Assembly: GCA_016293845.1 (NCBI GenBank)
Contig: JAEDDH010000054.1
Location: 1 to 5,980, forward strand
Source of the DNA: Bacteroidales bacterium
GTDB taxonomy: Bacteria; Bacteroidota; Bacteroidia; Bacteroidales; UBA3824
Direction: 5' to 3'
DNA: 5,980 nucleotides
Within the stretch, counting starts at the first letter, position 1. Each line of letters starts with the position of its first letter. The notes under the pieces were generated by a model. That model worked only from the letters and a program-made list of their open reading frames with translations, ran no database searches and had not been told where the DNA came from. This document shows positions 5,304 through 5,980 of this stretch, piece by piece. The translations under genes were made by a program, and so were the position numbers.

Positions 5304-5643
5304 AATAGCCCCTTACTTTAATAGCTCCTATTTGGTTTATTCTGCAGCCGTTTCGCGTCATGTGGATAAACTCTCGCGCGTTTAAGCATATTCCTATATG
5401 CAGCTCGTTGCCCGTTTCCATTTCGATAATTGCTCCCTCGCGTGGTGCGTCTATCGGTGTTATATTTAACGTGGGCACGTTCTTGGCGCTCAACTCTATG
5501 TCGTGATTTTCATATATTACGTCGTTTAGCTTATAGCCAAACCGCCGCGCCACCTCAATCGCTAAACCGTAGCAGTCATATCCTGCCGCGTCGCGTCCGT
5601 GGTCTTTGTATGGTGTGCCGATTAAATCATTTATTTCTATCAT
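5281..5643 (-). CDS. NlpC/P60 (C40) cysteine peptidase, tail assembly protein K-like
   Basis: This 120-residue protein is a compact NlpC/P60 domain. The catalytic cysteine is Cys24 in GYDCYGL, the His is His82 in ELHIGICL, and the third polar residue is His94 in EFIHMTRNG, so the active site is complete. Proteins of this family cleave peptide bonds in cell-wall peptidoglycan. In phages the equivalent (the C-terminal part of lambda K) sits in the tail tip and is thought to help DNA cross the wall or to act in tail assembly. It lacks the N-terminal Mov34/JAB-type domain of lambda K and has no signal peptide. The ATG at 5643 shares four bases (ATGA) with the upstream stop, with GGGG six bases before it. 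Its 3' end overlaps the J-like gene by 23 bases, so all three are probably translated in step. Confidence 0.88.
   Translation of the reverse strand: MIEINDLIGTPYKDHGRDAAGYDCYGLAIEVARRFGYKLNDVIYENHDIELSAKNVPTLNITPIDAPREGAIIEMETGNELHIGICLNAREFIHMTRNGCRINQIGAIKVRGYYGIDTRI
5309..5314 (-). promoter_or_regulatory. Ribosome binding site of the J-like gene
   Basis: AAGGGG lies five bases before ATG 5303, inside the 3' end of the peptidase gene. It supports this start and the 23-base gene overlap. Confidence 0.65.
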
Positions 5644-5980
5644 GCGTTGCCCCGGTTGTTTTCTGCGTCGAAAACATACGGCGGGAATACCATTCCCAGC
5701 CGGTCATCATTCGTGAATGTAATAGTTATTTTCATTTGTTCATCTGTCGTTGCGCTGCCGTATTGGTGCTTAAATGCCTTAATCGGCGTAACGTTCCCGT
5801 CGTTGATTACGCCCACCGCCATTACTTCAAACAGTTCGTCGCTGCTGTCTATAATGTCTATAGCCTCGTTATCTATGGCTGTTATTTCAAGGCTGCCGTT
5901 TTGTAAAACCCCGCCTATGGTTTTCGGCTTGGTGTATTTAAACCCGCTCGCCTTGTATGTGTTACCCTCGTATACAATAT
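5640..5980 (-). CDS. DUF1833-like phage tail protein, C-terminal part (starts beyond the right edge)
   Basis: The frame ending at TGA 5642-5640 is open without a stop to the window edge, giving 112 visible residues. The Met at 5822 is internal. The visible part runs from IVYEGNTYKASGFKYT through LQNGSLEITAIDNEAIDIID and MKITITFTNDDRLGMVFPPY to an Asn-rich end. The pattern of a short beta-rich N-part with an I-x-x-x-G-x-x-Y motif, then an acidic I-D-N-E segment, then a repeated beta pattern ending near FPP, fits DUF1833, a family found immediately upstream of NlpC/P60 and J-like genes in tail clusters. It takes the position of lambda L but shows no cysteines, so it is not an iron-sulfur L protein over this part. 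It overlaps the peptidase gene by ATGA, indicating translational coupling. Confidence 0.6.
   Translation of the reverse strand, partial: IVYEGNTYKASGFKYTKPKTIGGVLQNGSLEITAIDNEAIDIIDSSDELFEVMAVGVINDGNVTPIKAFKHQYGSATTDEQMKITITFTNDDRLGMVFPPYVFDAENNRGNA

Noticed and set aside
3781..5906. Several ORFs overlapping the tail genes in other frames
   Set aside because: They are shadows of the long J-like, peptidase and DUF1833-like frames, with no independent start signals or recognisable domains.

Overview
The window looks like the distal end of the tail module of a long-tailed, lambda-like (siphovirus-type) bacteriophage or prophage, followed by about 1.3 kb of repeat-rich DNA with little or no coding capacity and the start of a further leftward gene. 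The host cannot be named from this sequence. It is a bacterium with ordinary sigma70-type promoters. Coding DNA is moderately GC-rich (hand counts of 53-58% in two 60-bp samples of the tail gene) and the non-coding DNA is clearly AT-rich.

Right part (1458-5980, all minus strand): three tightly coupled genes in the usual tail-tip order. First comes the C-terminal part of a DUF1833-like protein that runs in from the right edge. Next is a 120-residue NlpC/P60 (C40) peptidase with a complete Cys-His-His set. Last is a 1281-residue TipJ/host-specificity-J-like tail tip protein. The genes overlap by 4 and 23 bases. The far C-terminal 130 or so residues of the J-like protein are encoded in DNA of only about 32% GC, suggesting a separately acquired receptor-binding tip. 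A stem-loop follows the stop codon, and a clear intrinsic terminator for the operon lies about 300 bases further on (1129-1155).

Middle part (about 320-1457): no convincing full gene. It holds three unrelated repeat systems: a hexamer array (386-463), a decamer array with one repeat per helical turn (511-660) abutting a perfect TATAAT (664-669), and a perfect 54-bp tandem duplication carrying four copies of an 18-bp iteron (1015-1124). A short ORF with a helix-turn-helix-like stretch (787-981) and a plus-strand terminator (1190-1211) hint at a small rightward transcript converging on the tail operon.

Left part (1-313, minus strand): a strong promoter (TTGACA, 17-bp spacer, TAAAGT) starts a predicted RNA of about 120 nt. 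This RNA has three stem-loops, a 9-bp pseudoknot into the loop of the last hairpin, and a U-rich tail typical of an intrinsic terminator. Immediately after it, with its own GGGGG ribosome binding site, a gene of unknown function starts and runs off the left edge. The RNA is either a stand-alone small RNA or a transcription-attenuating leader for that gene. This element and the iteron/decamer repeats are the most novel-looking parts of the window.
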